Positions 33,398 through 43,403 of a DNA stretch of 64,000 nucleotides are shown piece after piece (positions within the stretch are counted from its first letter, which is position 1; every line of letters starts with the position of its first letter). This stretch comes from Stappia sp. 28M-7 (lineage in GTDB: Bacteria > Pseudomonadota > Alphaproteobacteria > Rhizobiales > Stappiaceae): assembly GCF_014252955.1 (NCBI RefSeq), contig NZ_JACMIA010000001.1, forward strand, positions 1,798,001 through 1,862,000, given 5' to 3'. A model generated the notes under the pieces. The model did not search any database and was not told the origin of the DNA. It worked only from the letters and a program-made list of their open reading frames with translations. The position numbers and the translations under genes are program-made.

Positions 33398-34425
33398 GCC
33401 CAGGCCCTCCGCCCGCGCGCCAGCAGCCACAGGAAGAACGGCGCCCCGACGACGGCGGTGAGAATGCCGAGCGGCACTTCCGCGCCCGAGACGGTGCGCG
33501 CCAGCGTGTCGACGACCAGCATGTAGGCCGCGCCGAGGAGGGCCGCGACCGGCAGCAGCGTGCCGAAGCCGGGGCCGACCAGCATGCGCGCCACATGCGG
33601 GATGACCAGGCCGACCCAGCCGACGACGCCGGCAATGGCAACCGCGCTCGCGGTCACCAGCGTGGCGCAGCAGATCACGGCAAGGCGCAGGCGCCCCGCC
33701 TCGATGCCGAGCGAGCGGGCTTCCTCGTCGCCGAGCGACAAAACGTTGATGCGCCAGCGCAGCAGCACCAGGGGCACCAGCCCCAGCAGCACGACGGGCG
33801 CGGCCGGCAGGACGTCCTCGGCCTTGATGCCGGCCAGCGAGCCGAGCAGCCAGAAGGTGATGGCCGGCAGCTGGTCGTAAGGATCGGCCAGCACCTTGAG
33901 CAGCGAGGTCGCCGCACCGGTCAGCGCGCCGACGACGACGCCGGCCAGCACAAGCACCAGCGTCCGGTCGCCGGTGCGCACGGCCGCGGCGACGAAGCCG
34001 ACAAGGGCGACGGCGGCAAGCCCGCCGGCAAAGCCCATCAGCTGGATCGCGGCGACGGGCAGCGACAGGAAGATGCCGAGCACCGCGCCGAGCCCGGCGC
34101 CGGCCGAGACGCCGAGAATGTCGGGCGAGACCAGCGGATTGCGGAACAGGGTCTGGTAGCAGGCACCGGCCGCGGCAAGGGCGGCGCCGACGAGAAGTGC
34201 GGCAGCAACGCGCGGCAGGCGGATCGACAGGAGGACGGTTGCAGCCCGGTCGCCCTCGGCAAGCGTGCCGGTCGCGCCGCGCCACAGCACGGCGAGCGCT
34301 TCGCCGGGCGACAGCGGGAAGGGGCCGATCAGCAGGGCCGCAAGCGCCAGCAGCGGCAGCGCGGCGACCAGCAGGGCAACGGCGAGCCCGGACCGGGGCC
34401 TCAAGGCGCGCGCCCGTTCGCCCAT
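33394..34425 (-). CDS. ABC importer permease, FecCD family (MolB-like candidate)
   Basis: 343 residues from the ATG at 34425, overlapping the binding-protein gene by 25 bases. About ten membrane helices as in BtuC; signature regions LSIRLPRVAAALLVGAALAAAGACYQTLFRNPL and IAGVVGWVGLVIPHVARMLVG (in parts) are present. It forms the inner-membrane channel with the ATPase and accepts cargo from the upstream binding protein. Confidence 0.9.
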   Translation of the reverse strand: MGERARALRPRSGLAVALLVAALPLLALAALLIGPFPLSPGEALAVLWRGATGTLAEGDRAATVLLSIRLPRVAAALLVGAALAAAGACYQTLFRNPLVSPDILGVSAGAGLGAVLGIFLSLPVAAIQLMGFAGGLAAVALVGFVAAAVRTGDRTLVLVLAGVVVGALTGAATSLLKVLADPYDQLPAITFWLLGSLAGIKAEDVLPAAPVVLLGLVPLVLLRWRINVLSLGDEEARSLGIEAGRLRLAVICCATLVTASAVAIAGVVGWVGLVIPHVARMLVGPGFGTLLPVAALLGAAYMLVVDTLARTVSGAEVPLGILTAVVGAPFFLWLLARGRRAWA

Positions 34426-35480
34426 TCCAGCAGCGTGTCGAGTTCGGCGTCCGACAGCTCGACATGATACCAGAGCCGATAGAAGGCGCGGGTCTCCTCG
34501 CGCAGGTCCTTCGTCCAGAGCTCGGGGTAGAAGAGGCCGGCGAGCCATTTCAGGCCCATCATCCGGTTGAGGGAGGGCGGCCGGTCGATCCAGCCGAAGG
34601 GCGCGGTCGGCGAAAGGTAGACCCGCCCCTCGCGCACTGCCGTGATGCCGGACCACACCGGGCTCGACCACACGGCTTCGAAGAAGGTGCGGTCCCAGGT
34701 GATGATCGTGTCGGGATCGGCAAGGATCACCTGTTCGGGCGAGGCCTGCACCAGCCCGTACTGGCCCGGCGCCTCGGCGACGTTGCGCCCACCGGCCCGC
34801 TCGATGATCTCGGTGTTGATCGAGCCCTTCATGCCGGTCTCGAGCCCGTCGGGACCGCGTGCGAGGTAAACGCGCGGACGCTCCGCCTCGGGCACCGCGC
34901 CGAGCGCGGCGTCGAGAGCAGCGAAGGTCTCCTCTGCGTCGCGCGCCAGAGCCTCGCCGCGCTCCGGCACGCCGAGCGCCTCACCGACGAGGCGCAGGGA
35001 ACTCGCGGTCTCGTCGAACCGGCCGTTGATCAGGATATAGGGAATGCCGGTCTGCGCCTGCACCCGGTCGGCAAGGTCGGCATAGGTGTCGCGCACGGAG
35101 CCGAAGTCGATGATGAGGTCGGGTTTCAGCGCCAGAACCCGTTCAAGGTTCGCCTCGCCGCCGCGTCCGGTCAGCCGGCCGGTCTCCGGCAGGTCGCGAT
35201 AGGCCTCGGCGATATAGGGACGCTCCTCGCGGCGCAGCGCCCGGGGCCAGCCGAGCAGCGCTTCGGGCTTCAACGCATAGACGAGGATGGAGGCGGGCGG
35301 GCCGGCGGCGAAGACCCGCGAAACCATGTTGGGCACCTCGACGGTGCGGCCGGCGGAATCGACAATGGTTCTTGCCGAGGCAGGCGCGCCCGCGATCAGG
35401 ACGGCCAGCAGCGCCGCCATCAGGGCCAGGGCAGGGGTAAGGGCGCGGGCAAAGGCAGGGAACCTGGCAGGCTGCGTCAT
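34401..35480 (-). CDS. ABC importer substrate-binding protein, BtuF/FepB-type (MolA-like candidate)
   Basis: 359 residues from the ATG at 35480 (GGGAG seven bases upstream). A signal peptide of about 37 residues ends APASA-RTIVDSAGRTVEVP. The class III fold is shown by RVFAAGPPASILVYAL, then NLERVLALKPDLIIDFG, and a C-terminal lobe with DPDTIITWDR. Ligands of this class are iron chelates, haem, cobalamin or, for MolA, molybdate/tungstate. Its position directly after a ModA-like and TupA gene supports oxyanion capture; this is inference. Confidence 0.85.
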   Translation of the reverse strand: MTQPARFPAFARALTPALALMAALLAVLIAGAPASARTIVDSAGRTVEVPNMVSRVFAAGPPASILVYALKPEALLGWPRALRREERPYIAEAYRDLPETGRLTGRGGEANLERVLALKPDLIIDFGSVRDTYADLADRVQAQTGIPYILINGRFDETASSLRLVGEALGVPERGEALARDAEETFAALDAALGAVPEAERPRVYLARGPDGLETGMKGSINTEIIERAGGRNVAEAPGQYGLVQASPEQVILADPDTIITWDRTFFEAVWSSPVWSGITAVREGRVYLSPTAPFGWIDRPPSLNRMMGLKWLAGLFYPELWTKDLREETRAFYRLWYHVELSDAELDTLLEWANGRAP

Positions 35481-35547
35481 TTCGGGCTCCCCTCTCGTTC
35501 GCCCCGGGTCATGCGCCCTCCATCGGGCGATAGCCGCCCGCCCGGTG

Positions 35548-36366
35548 TCAGTCGAGCGTGCCCGGCGCGTCGAAACCGTAGTCGGCCAGAATCTGCTGAC
35601 CGGCCGGCGACAGTATATAGAGCGCAAGTTTCCAGGCGTCGCCAGAGGCCCCGTCCATCACCGTCAGGCCGTAATCTGCGCCGACCGCCAGCGTCGACGG
35701 CAGCTGCACGATCTTCAGCGCTTCCACTTCGTTGCGGGCGAGCAGCGCGTTGGTGCAATAGGTGAGGAAGATGTCGGCCTTGCCGCTTTCCATCACCCAG
35801 CCATAGGGATTGCGCCCTTCGGGGGCCGGCTCGCTGTTCTTGCCGCCGGTCAGTTGCAGTGCCTTGGCCTTGAGCGTTTCGGTGGCGCCCGCCGTCACGG
35901 CCTCGGCCTTGTCGAAGGCCTGGAAGGCGTAGTCGCCGGAGGGATCGGCCTTGGGCGTGGAGGTGCCGACGCGGATGTCCTCGCGCAGCATGGTGGCGAG
36001 CAGCCCGTCGCTGTCGGTCTCGACGTCGGGCTGGACGAGGGCGCACAGCCGGTTGCGCGCGAACAGGACCACCGGGGCGGCCTTGCCCGCCTCGGCGAGG
36101 CGCCGGGGATGGGCCATGTTGGCCGAGGCGAAGACCTCTGCCTTCTCGCCGCCCTCGATCCGCTCGCGCAGCAGGCCCGAGGGACCGAATGCCCGTTCGA
36201 CTTCGGTGCCGGATGCCTTGGCGAAGGCATCGGCAATGTCGGTCATGGCCGACTTCAGGCTGCCGGCCGCATGCAGATGGACGGGAGCGGTGTCTGCCAT
36301 GGAGGGCGTGCCGGAAGCGAGGGTGGCGGAAACGGCGAGAACCGTGGCGGCGAGGGTGCGGCGCAT
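35548..36366 (-). CDS. ModA-like oxyanion (molybdate) binding protein
   Basis: 272 residues from the ATG at 36366. Signal peptide about 1-24, then LHAAGSLKSAMTDIADAFAKASG, matching the ModA start whose serines ligate molybdate; FGPSGLLRERIEGG provides the second serine loop. C-terminal lobe ends LALYILSPAGQQILADYGF. There is no ModB or ModC beside it, so it may deliver to the TupB or FecCD-type permease. It lies 67 bases upstream of the next binding protein in the same direction. Confidence 0.82.
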   Translation of the reverse strand: MRRTLAATVLAVSATLASGTPSMADTAPVHLHAAGSLKSAMTDIADAFAKASGTEVERAFGPSGLLRERIEGGEKAEVFASANMAHPRRLAEAGKAAPVVLFARNRLCALVQPDVETDSDGLLATMLREDIRVGTSTPKADPSGDYAFQAFDKAEAVTAGATETLKAKALQLTGGKNSEPAPEGRNPYGWVMESGKADIFLTYCTNALLARNEVEALKIVQLPSTLAVGADYGLTVMDGASGDAWKLALYILSPAGQQILADYGFDAPGTLD

Positions 36367-36474
36367 ATGCAAAGCCTCAGGGCCGGGCCCTGACCGCAAG
36401 GGCGGGCCGAGGGAAACGAAGCCGGCGCGGGACGGACCCCGCGCCGGGGATGGGCCGGTTGTGCGGGATCCGCC

Positions 36475-37308
36475 TCAGCTGCCGGGCTTGGCGTTCGCGA
36501 AGAACAGCTGCTGGCCGTCGATCTTGTAGTCGGCGATGACCTGCTGGCCCTCGTCGGAGATCACCCAGTCGACGAACTGCTGGCCGAGATCGGCCTTCAC
36601 GTTCGGGTGCTTCTCCTTGTTCACCAGGATGATGCCGTACTGGTTGAACATCTTCTCGTCGCCCTCGACGGCGATCTTGTACTCGCCCTTGTTGCCGAAG
36701 GAGATCCAGGTGGCGCGGTCGGTCATGATGTAGGCGCCCATGCCGGTGCCGGTGTTGAGTGTCGCGCCCATGCCCGAGCCGGTCTCGCGATACCAGCCGC
36801 CCGACGCCGCCTTGACATCGACATCGGCCGCCTTCCACAGGCGCAGCTCGGCCTTGTGGGTGCCGCTGTCGTCGCCGCGCGAGGCGAACGGAGCCTTGGC
36901 CTCGGCGATCTTCTTCAGCGCCTCGGTGACATTGCTGGAGCCGGCGACGCCGGCCGGATCGGACGGTGGGCCGACGATGACGAAGTCGTTGTACATGACG
37001 TCGAAGCGCTTCACGCCGTCGCCGTCGGCAACGAACTTCTCTTCCGCCGGCTTGGCATGGACGAACAGCACGTCGCCGTCGCCATTGGCCGCGTTCTTGA
37101 TCGCCTGGCCGGTGCCCACGGCCACGACGCGGACCTCGATGCCGGTCTTCTCCTGGAACTTCGGCAGCATGAACTCGAACAGGCCCGAGTTCTGGGTGGA
37201 GGTCGTGGACTGCACCACGATGAACTTCTCTTCCGCATGCAGCGGGGCGGCAAGGCTCGTGGCCAGAAGGCCGGCTGCCGCGAGTGTCAGAAACTGACGA
37301 CGAAGCAT
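36475..37308 (-). CDS. tupA: Tungstate ABC transporter substrate-binding protein
   Basis: 277 residues from the ATG at 37308 with GGGAG seven bases upstream. Signal peptide about 1-25. The oxyanion-binding TupA motif STTST is at residues 34-38 (VVQSTTSTQNSGL), and the SRGDDSGTHKAELRLW and GSGMGATLNTGTGMGAYIMTDRATW (in parts) segments are characteristic. TupA binds tungstate with very high affinity in the periplasm. It is followed by the ModA-like gene after 108 bases. Confidence 0.92.
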   Translation of the reverse strand: MLRRQFLTLAAAGLLATSLAAPLHAEEKFIVVQSTTSTQNSGLFEFMLPKFQEKTGIEVRVVAVGTGQAIKNAANGDGDVLFVHAKPAEEKFVADGDGVKRFDVMYNDFVIVGPPSDPAGVAGSSNVTEALKKIAEAKAPFASRGDDSGTHKAELRLWKAADVDVKAASGGWYRETGSGMGATLNTGTGMGAYIMTDRATWISFGNKGEYKIAVEGDEKMFNQYGIILVNKEKHPNVKADLGQQFVDWVISDEGQQVIADYKIDGQQLFFANAKPGS

Positions 37309-37331
37309 GTTGAAACTCCCTGTATTGTTGG

Positions 37332-38135
37332 TCAGCTTTGCGCGCCCTGTCCGTCGAGGAAAAGGCGCCCTTCCAGCCACGCTCGGGCGGCTTCGGAACG
37401 GGGGGTGGAGAGCACCCGCGAGGCCGGGCCGCTCTCCGCGACCTGGCCGGCATGCAGGAAGACGATGTCGTCTGCCAGCCGCCGGGCCTGGCCTAGGTCA
37501 TGGGTCACCATCACGACTGTGACGCCGCGCCGGCTGGCGTCGGCGATCAGGCTTTCGATGGCCTGGGTCGAGGCCGGGTCGAGGCTCGCCGTCGGCTCGT
37601 CGAGAAACAGAAGCTCGGGATCGCAGGCGAGCGCGCGGGCAAGGGCGAGGCGCTGCTGCTCGCCGCCGGACAGGACGCGCGCCGGGCTGCGGGCGAGGTC
37701 GGAAAGCCGTGCCTTGTCCAGCGCCTCGTCGATGCGCGCCTGGCGCGCCGCCCCGCGCAGGCCCCGCACCTTGAGCGCGAAGGCGAGATTGGCCAGCACC
37801 GACCGGCGCAGCATGACCGGGCGCTGGAACACCATCGCCTGGGCGCGCCGGGCGCTCTTGTCGAGCGGGCCGCCGCGCCAGGTCATCTGGCCGGCAGAGG
37901 GTGCGATCAGCCCGTGCAGAAGCCGCAGCAACAGGCTCTTGCCGGCGCCGTTGGCGCCCATGATCATGGTCTTGCGGCCCTGGCCGATGCGGATGTCGAT
38001 GCCGTCGATCAGCCGCTTTCCGCCGACCTCCAGCCGCAGGCCGCGCGCGTCCAGCAGGGCGGGCGCCGGGGGCGCTTCGTGCAGCTCCGGGCCGGCTGCG
38101 CCGTCCGCGCGTGCCAATGCTCCTGCTTCACGCAT
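37332..38135 (-). CDS. tupC: Tungstate ABC transporter ATPase
   Basis: 267 residues from the ATG at 38135, overlapping the tupB stop by eight bases. Walker A MGANGAGKSLLLRLL, signature LSGGEQQRLALARAL and Walker B LLFLDEPTASLDP are intact. The N-terminal extension of about 25 Ala/Pro-rich residues is unusual; a later start is not obvious. It pairs with TupB and TupA. Confidence 0.9.
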   Translation of the reverse strand: MREAGALARADGAAGPELHEAPPAPALLDARGLRLEVGGKRLIDGIDIRIGQGRKTMIMGANGAGKSLLLRLLHGLIAPSAGQMTWRGGPLDKSARRAQAMVFQRPVMLRRSVLANLAFALKVRGLRGAARQARIDEALDKARLSDLARSPARVLSGGEQQRLALARALACDPELLFLDEPTASLDPASTQAIESLIADASRRGVTVVMVTHDLGQARRLADDIVFLHAGQVAESGPASRVLSTPRSEAARAWLEGRLFLDGQGAQS

Positions 38136-38835
38136 AGGCAGCCCTCGCGGCGGAGGCCCGCAGGCCCATGACGGCGGCATTCACCAGCACGGCGATCACC
38201 AGCAGCACCACGCCGAGCGCCAGCGCCAGCTCCAGGTTGCCCTTGGAGGTTTCCAGCGCGATCGTCGTGGTCATCACCCGGGTGACGTGGTTGATGTTGC
38301 CGCCGACGATGATCACCGCGCCGACCTCCGCGACCGCCCGGCCGAAGCCGGCCAGCGCCACGGTGAGCAGGCTGTAGCGCGCGTCCCACAGCAGCGCACT
38401 GACGCGGGTGAAGGGGCCGACGCCGAGCGAGCGGAACTGCTCGGAATATTCGCGGTCGAGATCCTCGATCACCTGGCGGGTGAGGGCGGCGACGATCGGC
38501 GTCACCAGGATGGTCTGGGCGATCACCATCGCCGTAGGCGTGTAGAGCAGCCCGAGCGGGCCGAGCGGACCGGAGGCGGACAGCGCCAGATAGACGATGA
38601 GGCCGACCACGACCGGCGGCAGGCCCATCAGCGAATTGAGCAGGACGGTTGCGAGAATGCGCCCGGGAAAGCGGAATGCGCCGACGACGGCGCCGAGCGG
38701 CAGGCCGATCACGCAGGCGACGATCACCGCGGTGATCGTGACGCGCAAGGACAGTGCGATGATTTCCATCAGGTCCGCGTCGCCCGACAGGATCAGGGCA
38801 ACCGCGTCGCCCAAAACGGACGCGAAGTTCTGCAT
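38128..38835 (-). CDS. tupB: Tungstate ABC transporter permease
   Basis: 235 residues, six membrane helices. The EAA-like loop is EQFRSLGVGPFTRVSALLWDARYSLLTVALAGFGRAVAEVGA (in parts), and VIIVGGNINHVTRVMTTTIALETSKGNLELALALG (in parts) is typical of TupB. It is the first gene of a minus-strand run of seven transport genes and is divergent from a MOT1-type permease across 216 bases. Confidence 0.92.
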   Translation of the reverse strand: MQNFASVLGDAVALILSGDADLMEIIALSLRVTITAVIVACVIGLPLGAVVGAFRFPGRILATVLLNSLMGLPPVVVGLIVYLALSASGPLGPLGLLYTPTAMVIAQTILVTPIVAALTRQVIEDLDREYSEQFRSLGVGPFTRVSALLWDARYSLLTVALAGFGRAVAEVGAVIIVGGNINHVTRVMTTTIALETSKGNLELALALGVVLLVIAVLVNAAVMGLRASAARAAYA

Positions 38836-39051
38836 GCCTGTGATTTCTCCCTCTTATGGGAAGAAATACACAAAAAGATCGAAAAATCCACTGGCGGGCG
38901 ACGCCCTATGGCAAATCTCATGATCAAAAATGCGGAGAACGTTGCATTCCCGCGGAATCTTCGGGATGCTGTTGGCCAGTTGCTGTGAGATCGCGCAAGA
39001 AAAAAGAAAATAATGCACGAAAATGCACAAAAACGCACAGTTGAGGTGGGT
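38836..39051. promoter_or_regulatory. Divergent tup/MOT1 control region with phased direct repeats
   Basis: Three 10-base direct repeats, ATGCACGAAA, ATGCACAAAA and ACGCACAGTT, start at 39013, 39023 and 39033, helically phased. ATTCC-CGC-GGAAT is a dyad at 38946-38958. Such phased repeats are a common operator layout for a molybdate- or tungstate-responsive regulator, but no ModE-type palindrome was recognised. No gene is present. Confidence 0.5.
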
Positions 39052-40212
39052 GTGGCGCCGATGGCACCGCAGCAAGGTCGCGTGCGCGACGGGCTGGCGC
39101 ATGTGCTGGCCGAGGCCTCGGGCGCCTGCGGCGACCTCGGCACGTTCCTTCCCTATGTGGTTCTGGTGCTGGTCGCGGGCCTCGCTGCCCCGGCGCCGGT
39201 CTTCGCCGGATTCGCCATCGCCTACCTGATGGTGGCGCTGGTCTATCGCCTGCCCATCGCGGTGCAGCCGATGAAAGCCTTCGGCGTGGCGATCCTGACC
39301 GGGACCGTCGCCGGCGTCGAGATCGCCTGGGGCGGGGCGCTGCTCGGCGCGCTGCTGGTCGGTTTCGCCTGCACGCCGTATCTGGTGCGGGCGGCGCGCG
39401 CCATCCCGCAGTCGGTAGTGACGGGATTGCAGGCCGGGCTCGGCCTGCTGCTGGGGGCGCTGGCCTTGCGGATGATCGGCGGGCAGTGGTTGCTGGGGGC
39501 GGCGGCCGTCGCCGTGCTGGCGCTGAGCTTCGTGCTGCCGCGCGGGCCCTGGGCCCTAATGCTTGTGGTCGCCGCCATCGCGTTCGGCCCGCTGCTGGGC
39601 GATGGGCTTGCCGCGCCCGGCCTGACGCTGCTTGCCGCCGGCGGATCGGCGGACGGGGCCGGGCAGACGCCTTCGCTGTTGGATGCGGTGACGTTCGGCG
39701 TGCTGCCGCAGCTGCCGCTGACGCTGCTCAACGCGGTCGTCGTGGCCGCAGCCGTCGCGCGTTCGCTGCACGGCGAGGCGGCACGGCATGTGAGCGAGCG
39801 CCGGCTCGCGGCAACCTCGGGTCTCTTCAATCTGGTGATGGCGCCGCTCGGCGCCTTGCCCATGTGCCACGGTGCGGGCGGCATTTCCGGCCATCACCGC
39901 TTCGGCGCGCGCGGCATGCTCGCTCCGCTGCTGCTGTCGGCGCTGTGTGCGGCCGCCGCGCTGTCGGGCGATGCGGTGGTGGAGCTGCTGGCCCGTATCC
40001 CCGCGCCGGTCGCCGGCGCGCTGCTGCTCTATGCTGCCTGGGATCTTGCGTTCAGCCGCCGTCTGTTCGATGCCCGGCCCGATTGTCGCCCGGTGATCGC
40101 CGCGACAGCCCTCGGTACGTTCGGCCTCGGCGTGCTCCCCGGCTTTGTCGCAGGCCTTGCGGCCGAGGCGGTGCGGGCGCGCCTGTCCGCGCGGCGGCGC
40201 GCCAGCAGGTAA
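39052..40212 (+). CDS. MOT1-type molybdate transporter
   Basis: 386 residues from the GTG at 39052, which has GAGG five bases upstream; an ATG at 39013 would run through the phased repeats, and one at 39061 is also possible. Ten or so membrane helices. The MOT1 signatures are GDLGTF (27-32), [11 protein letters not shown] (71-81) and [17 protein letters not shown] near the C-terminus. MOT1 proteins are SulP-related high-affinity molybdate permeases. The divergent position to tupBCA and the ModA-like gene strengthens the call. Confidence 0.88.
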   Translation: MAPMAPQQGRVRDGLAHVLAEASGACGDLGTFLPYVVLVLVAGLAAPAPVFAGFAIAYLMVALVYRLPIAVQPMKAFGVAILTGTVAGVEIAWGGALLGALLVGFACTPYLVRAARAIPQSVVTGLQAGLGLLLGALALRMIGGQWLLGAAAVAVLALSFVLPRGPWALMLVVAAIAFGPLLGDGLAAPGLTLLAAGGSADGAGQTPSLLDAVTFGVLPQLPLTLLNAVVVAAAVARSLHGEAARHVSERRLAATSGLFNLVMAPLGALPMCHGAGGISGHHRFGARGMLAPLLLSALCAAAALSGDAVVELLARIPAPVAGALLLYAAWDLAFSRRLFDARPDCRPVIAATALGTFGLGVLPGFVAGLAAEAVRARLSARRRASR

Positions 40213-40223
40213 ACCGCGCCTGT

Positions 40224-41279
40224 TCAGCCGTCGCGGCGGGCTTTCACCAAGGCACCGTCGCTGCCTTCCAGCAGCAGGGCGCCGGTCTCGTCGATGCGCC
40301 AGCCAGTGAGCTTCGGCAGGGTGTCCAGGAACTTGCGCTCCTGGTTCATCAGGGCCGGGGCGCAGCCCATCATCGTCGAGATCGCGCGCGGGTCGATGGC
40401 GATCCGGTCGCCATTGGTGGCAAAGCGGGTGCCGTAGCTGTTGCAGGTGGCGCGCCCGCTGAGCTGGCCGTCGGCGGCGAAGATCAGCGTCACGCGCGAA
40501 TTGTCGATGATGCCGCTGCTCGAAATGCCCTCCACCACCCATTCGCCGCCCGGCAGGGTATCCAAGCCCGAGGCGATCTCGGGCGCCTCGATCTCCAGCG
40601 TGCAGGGCGGCTGCTCCTGTCCGCGCAAGGTGAAGCTCGCCTCCGGTCCCTTGGTCCACAGCACGGTGGTGGCGTCGTCCGCCGCCTCGTAGCGCACGCC
40701 GCTGGCGGCCGGCGTCTGCCTGAGAGCCAGCGTCTGACCGCCGAAGTCCAGAACGGCGATCTCGCCCTTGTGCTGCAGGCGGCCCGTCTCGTCGCCGCAG
40801 GCAAGGCGTGCCGTGGTCTGGACGGGCAGGCTGCGCACGAGCAGCACGTTGCCGGCCTCGATCTCGACCTTGCCGGTGGCCGCTTGCGGGATCTCGACCG
40901 CGATCGGCGCCGACACCCAGCCCGGGCCATCGCCATTGGTGAGTTGCAGGCGCAGGGCATAGCTGGTGCCGGGGACGAGGCTGGCGCCTTCTGCCTTCAG
41001 ATAGAAGGGGAGCGGCACCTGCCGGCCTTCCAGCTTTTGGCGGTTTTCCGCAAGCAGGCGCACGGAGCCGGCATCGACAGCCGGGTCGAGCGCGCCCATC
41101 TCGCGCAGTTCGACCACCAGCTCCGCATCGCTGCCGATGGCGATCCGCTCGCGATAGGCGGCGCTGCCGATGACCTTCGCCGACCAGGTCTCGTCCTGCG
41201 CAAGGGCCGGCGTCAGCGCGGTACCGGCAAGGCTCCAGGCGAGAAGGGCTGCTGCGGTTGTTCTTGTCGTTCGTGCCAT
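40224..41279 (-). CDS. Envelope protein with YbaY-like, MliC-like and META/HslJ-like domains
   Basis: 351 residues from the ATG at 41279. Signal peptide ends ALA-QDETW at about residue 28, with no lipobox. Residues 29-135 resemble YbaY ([21 protein letters not shown]); residues 140-225 resemble the lysozyme inhibitor MliC ([38 protein letters not shown]); residues 250-345 are a META/HslJ domain ([44 protein letters not shown] in parts). It is periplasmic, possibly protecting the cell wall from lysozyme and acting under stress. The stop converges on MOT1 at 11 bases. Confidence 0.8.
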   Translation of the reverse strand: MARTTRTTAAALLAWSLAGTALTPALAQDETWSAKVIGSAAYRERIAIGSDAELVVELREMGALDPAVDAGSVRLLAENRQKLEGRQVPLPFYLKAEGASLVPGTSYALRLQLTNGDGPGWVSAPIAVEIPQAATGKVEIEAGNVLLVRSLPVQTTARLACGDETGRLQHKGEIAVLDFGGQTLALRQTPAASGVRYEAADDATTVLWTKGPEASFTLRGQEQPPCTLEIEAPEIASGLDTLPGGEWVVEGISSSGIIDNSRVTLIFAADGQLSGRATCNSYGTRFATNGDRIAIDPRAISTMMGCAPALMNQERKFLDTLPKLTGWRIDETGALLLEGSDGALVKARRDG

Positions 41280-41594
41280 GCCTGTCCTGCCTTTCCTGCC
41301 AGGTCGTTCGCGCATCCTTGTCGCGGTGCGCGCTCGGTTGGATCCTTTCCCGGATTAGCGGCGAAAACGGGGCCGGCACAACCCTTGTCTGCGCATGTCC
41401 CTTCAGCGGTGCGAAAACGTATTTCGCCGTCCCTGGACCTGCGTTTCTGTGAAGAGATTCGAAGGCTGTCGCGGCTATTCGATAAATCTTCCCGTCAAAT
41501 CAGTCCTCTTTTTTCTGTATCGGCAAATTTACCTAGCGTTCATGTCGGCCCGCCAATATCGCCGCAAGGTCACGTCCGCATCTGGAGGAGCGCA
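41280..41594. other. Intergenic region before the chemoreceptor gene
   Basis: No gene is seen in these 315 bases. An AT-rich part at 41460-41530 with a TTTTTT run probably contains the chemoreceptor promoter. I found no convincing sigma-28-type element. Confidence 0.3.
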
Positions 41595-43307
41595 ATGCGC
41601 AGCCGAACGTTCAGCCTCAGCGTCGCTCACAAGATTGGTGCCACGATGGCCCTGTTGATCGGGGTCGCGGTCATCAGCAGTCTTGTCTCCTTCAACGCCA
41701 CCCAGCGGGTCGGCGAGAACGGCGTCGACCTGGGCGAGGCCGAGGCGCCGCTCGCCGATGCGGCGATGGAGATCAAGCTCTCCGCCACCCATGCCCATCT
41801 CCTGTTCGAGGAGATCATGTCCGGCGACCAGGGCGAGAGCGTCGAGGAGGTCTGGCGGCTGATCGACGAAGCCCGGTTCTATGCCCGGGCCATCCTGGAA
41901 GGCGGCAGCAACGACGAGGGGACTTTCATCGCGACCACCGATCCGGCGGTCCGCGAGATCGTCGAGGATGTCGCCACCAAGATCGACACGTTCGAGGAGG
42001 TCGCACGAGAACGCCATGCCGGCCTTGCCTCCGGGGTTGCGGGGGCGGCCGGGTCGAAGGCCGACGAGATCTTCGACGAAACGTTCGAGAGCTTCATCGC
42101 CCGCGCGGACGAGGCCGAGGAGCTGATCCACGATTCGATGGATGTGAGCCTTGCGAAGCTGCGTTCGGAAGCCGAGTGGGCGCGCACCGTCAGTCTCGGC
42201 GGTGTCGCCGCGATGATCCTCGTGTTTCTCGCCGGCACCGTCTTCGTGCATCGGGCCGTTGCGATGCGTCTGCGCGATCTCGACCGGCTGGCGCGCGCCT
42301 ATGCCGATGGGGATACCGAGGCTCCTGCACCGACGTGGCGATCGGGCGACGAACTCGGGCGCCTGTCCGAGGCTCTGGCCCGGTTCCGCGAGGGCGTGAT
42401 CCACCAGCGACGCCTGGCCGAGGAGGCTGCCGAGCAGGAGCAGCGCCGCGCCGGCGAGCAGCGCGAGCTGGAGCGCCGCACCGCGCAGTCCTTCCACGAG
42501 ACGACCCGCGCGTTCTTCGATTCCCTGGAAGGGGCGGCCGGCGATCTGATGAAGGCCGTCGACACGCTGGAGACCATGAGCGTGCGCTCGGGCGAGCTTT
42601 CGGAGCGCACGACCGCCGCGTCGCGTCACGCTTCGGACAATGTGCAGACCGTGGCGGCCGCCGCGGAGGAGCTGTCCTCCTCGATTTCCGAAATCGCCCG
42701 GCAGGTGACCTCCACCACCGAGGTCGTGTCGCGGGCGAGCGACCACGCCAAGCGCACCAACGAGACGGTGTCGCGGCTTGCCGCCGGTGCCAGCAAGATC
42801 GGCGAGGTCGTCTCGCTGATCCAGGCGATTGCCGAACAGACCAACCTGCTGGCCCTCAACGCGACCATCGAGGCTGCGCGCGCCGGCGAGGCCGGCAAGG
42901 GCTTCGCGGTCGTTGCGGCAGAGGTGAAGGAACTGGCCACGCAGACCTCCAAGGCGACCGAAGAGATCGGGGCGCAGATCGCCGCGATCCAGGGATCGAC
43001 CGAGGAGGCGGTGGCCGCCATCGGCGAGATCACCCGCACCATGCACGACGTGGACGGCTTCACCGGCTCGATCGCCGAGGCCGTCGACCAGCAGGGGCAG
43101 GCCACCGGTGATATCAGCCAGCACGCGCAGCAGGCCTCGACCCGGACCAGCGAGGTTGCGGACACGATGGGCGAGATGTCCTCGGCCATCGGCGAGACCA
43201 GCAAGGAGGCGGCGATGGTGCGCGAGCTGTCGCGCACGGTGCATCGCGAGGCCGGCAATCTGAGAAGCTCGGTGCGCGACTTCCTCGCCCGCTTCGACGC
43301 GGCATAA
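41595..43307 (+). CDS. Methyl-accepting chemotaxis protein
   Basis: 570 residues from the ATG at 41595 with GGAGGAG four bases upstream. Membrane helix 1 about 12-35, a periplasmic helical sensor domain about 36-195, helix 2 about 198-220, a HAMP domain about 221-275 and the signalling coiled coil with the receptor tip [40 protein letters not shown] (in parts). The acidic helical sensor resembles a four-helix bundle. The ligand is unknown. There are no other chemotaxis genes nearby. Confidence 0.93.
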   Translation: MRSRTFSLSVAHKIGATMALLIGVAVISSLVSFNATQRVGENGVDLGEAEAPLADAAMEIKLSATHAHLLFEEIMSGDQGESVEEVWRLIDEARFYARAILEGGSNDEGTFIATTDPAVREIVEDVATKIDTFEEVARERHAGLASGVAGAAGSKADEIFDETFESFIARADEAEELIHDSMDVSLAKLRSEAEWARTVSLGGVAAMILVFLAGTVFVHRAVAMRLRDLDRLARAYADGDTEAPAPTWRSGDELGRLSEALARFREGVIHQRRLAEEAAEQEQRRAGEQRELERRTAQSFHETTRAFFDSLEGAAGDLMKAVDTLETMSVRSGELSERTTAASRHASDNVQTVAAAAEELSSSISEIARQVTSTTEVVSRASDHAKRTNETVSRLAAGASKIGEVVSLIQAIAEQTNLLALNATIEAARAGEAGKGFAVVAAEVKELATQTSKATEEIGAQIAAIQGSTEEAVAAIGEITRTMHDVDGFTGSIAEAVDQQGQATGDISQHAQQASTRTSEVADTMGEMSSAIGETSKEAAMVRELSRTVHREAGNLRSSVRDFLARFDAA

Positions 43308-43403
43308 GCCGCAGCAGCGGGATTCGAGGGCGACTGTTTCCGATACGTGAACGATACTGTAAGGAAACGGCGGATTGTAATTGCGCGATGTGAAGCGCAC
43401 ATT

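Noticed and set aside
32603-35480. A cobalamin importer BtuFCD assignment
   Set aside because: It remains possible, but no B12 riboswitch precedes these genes and the operon neighbours bind molybdate or tungstate, so it was not used as the main call.
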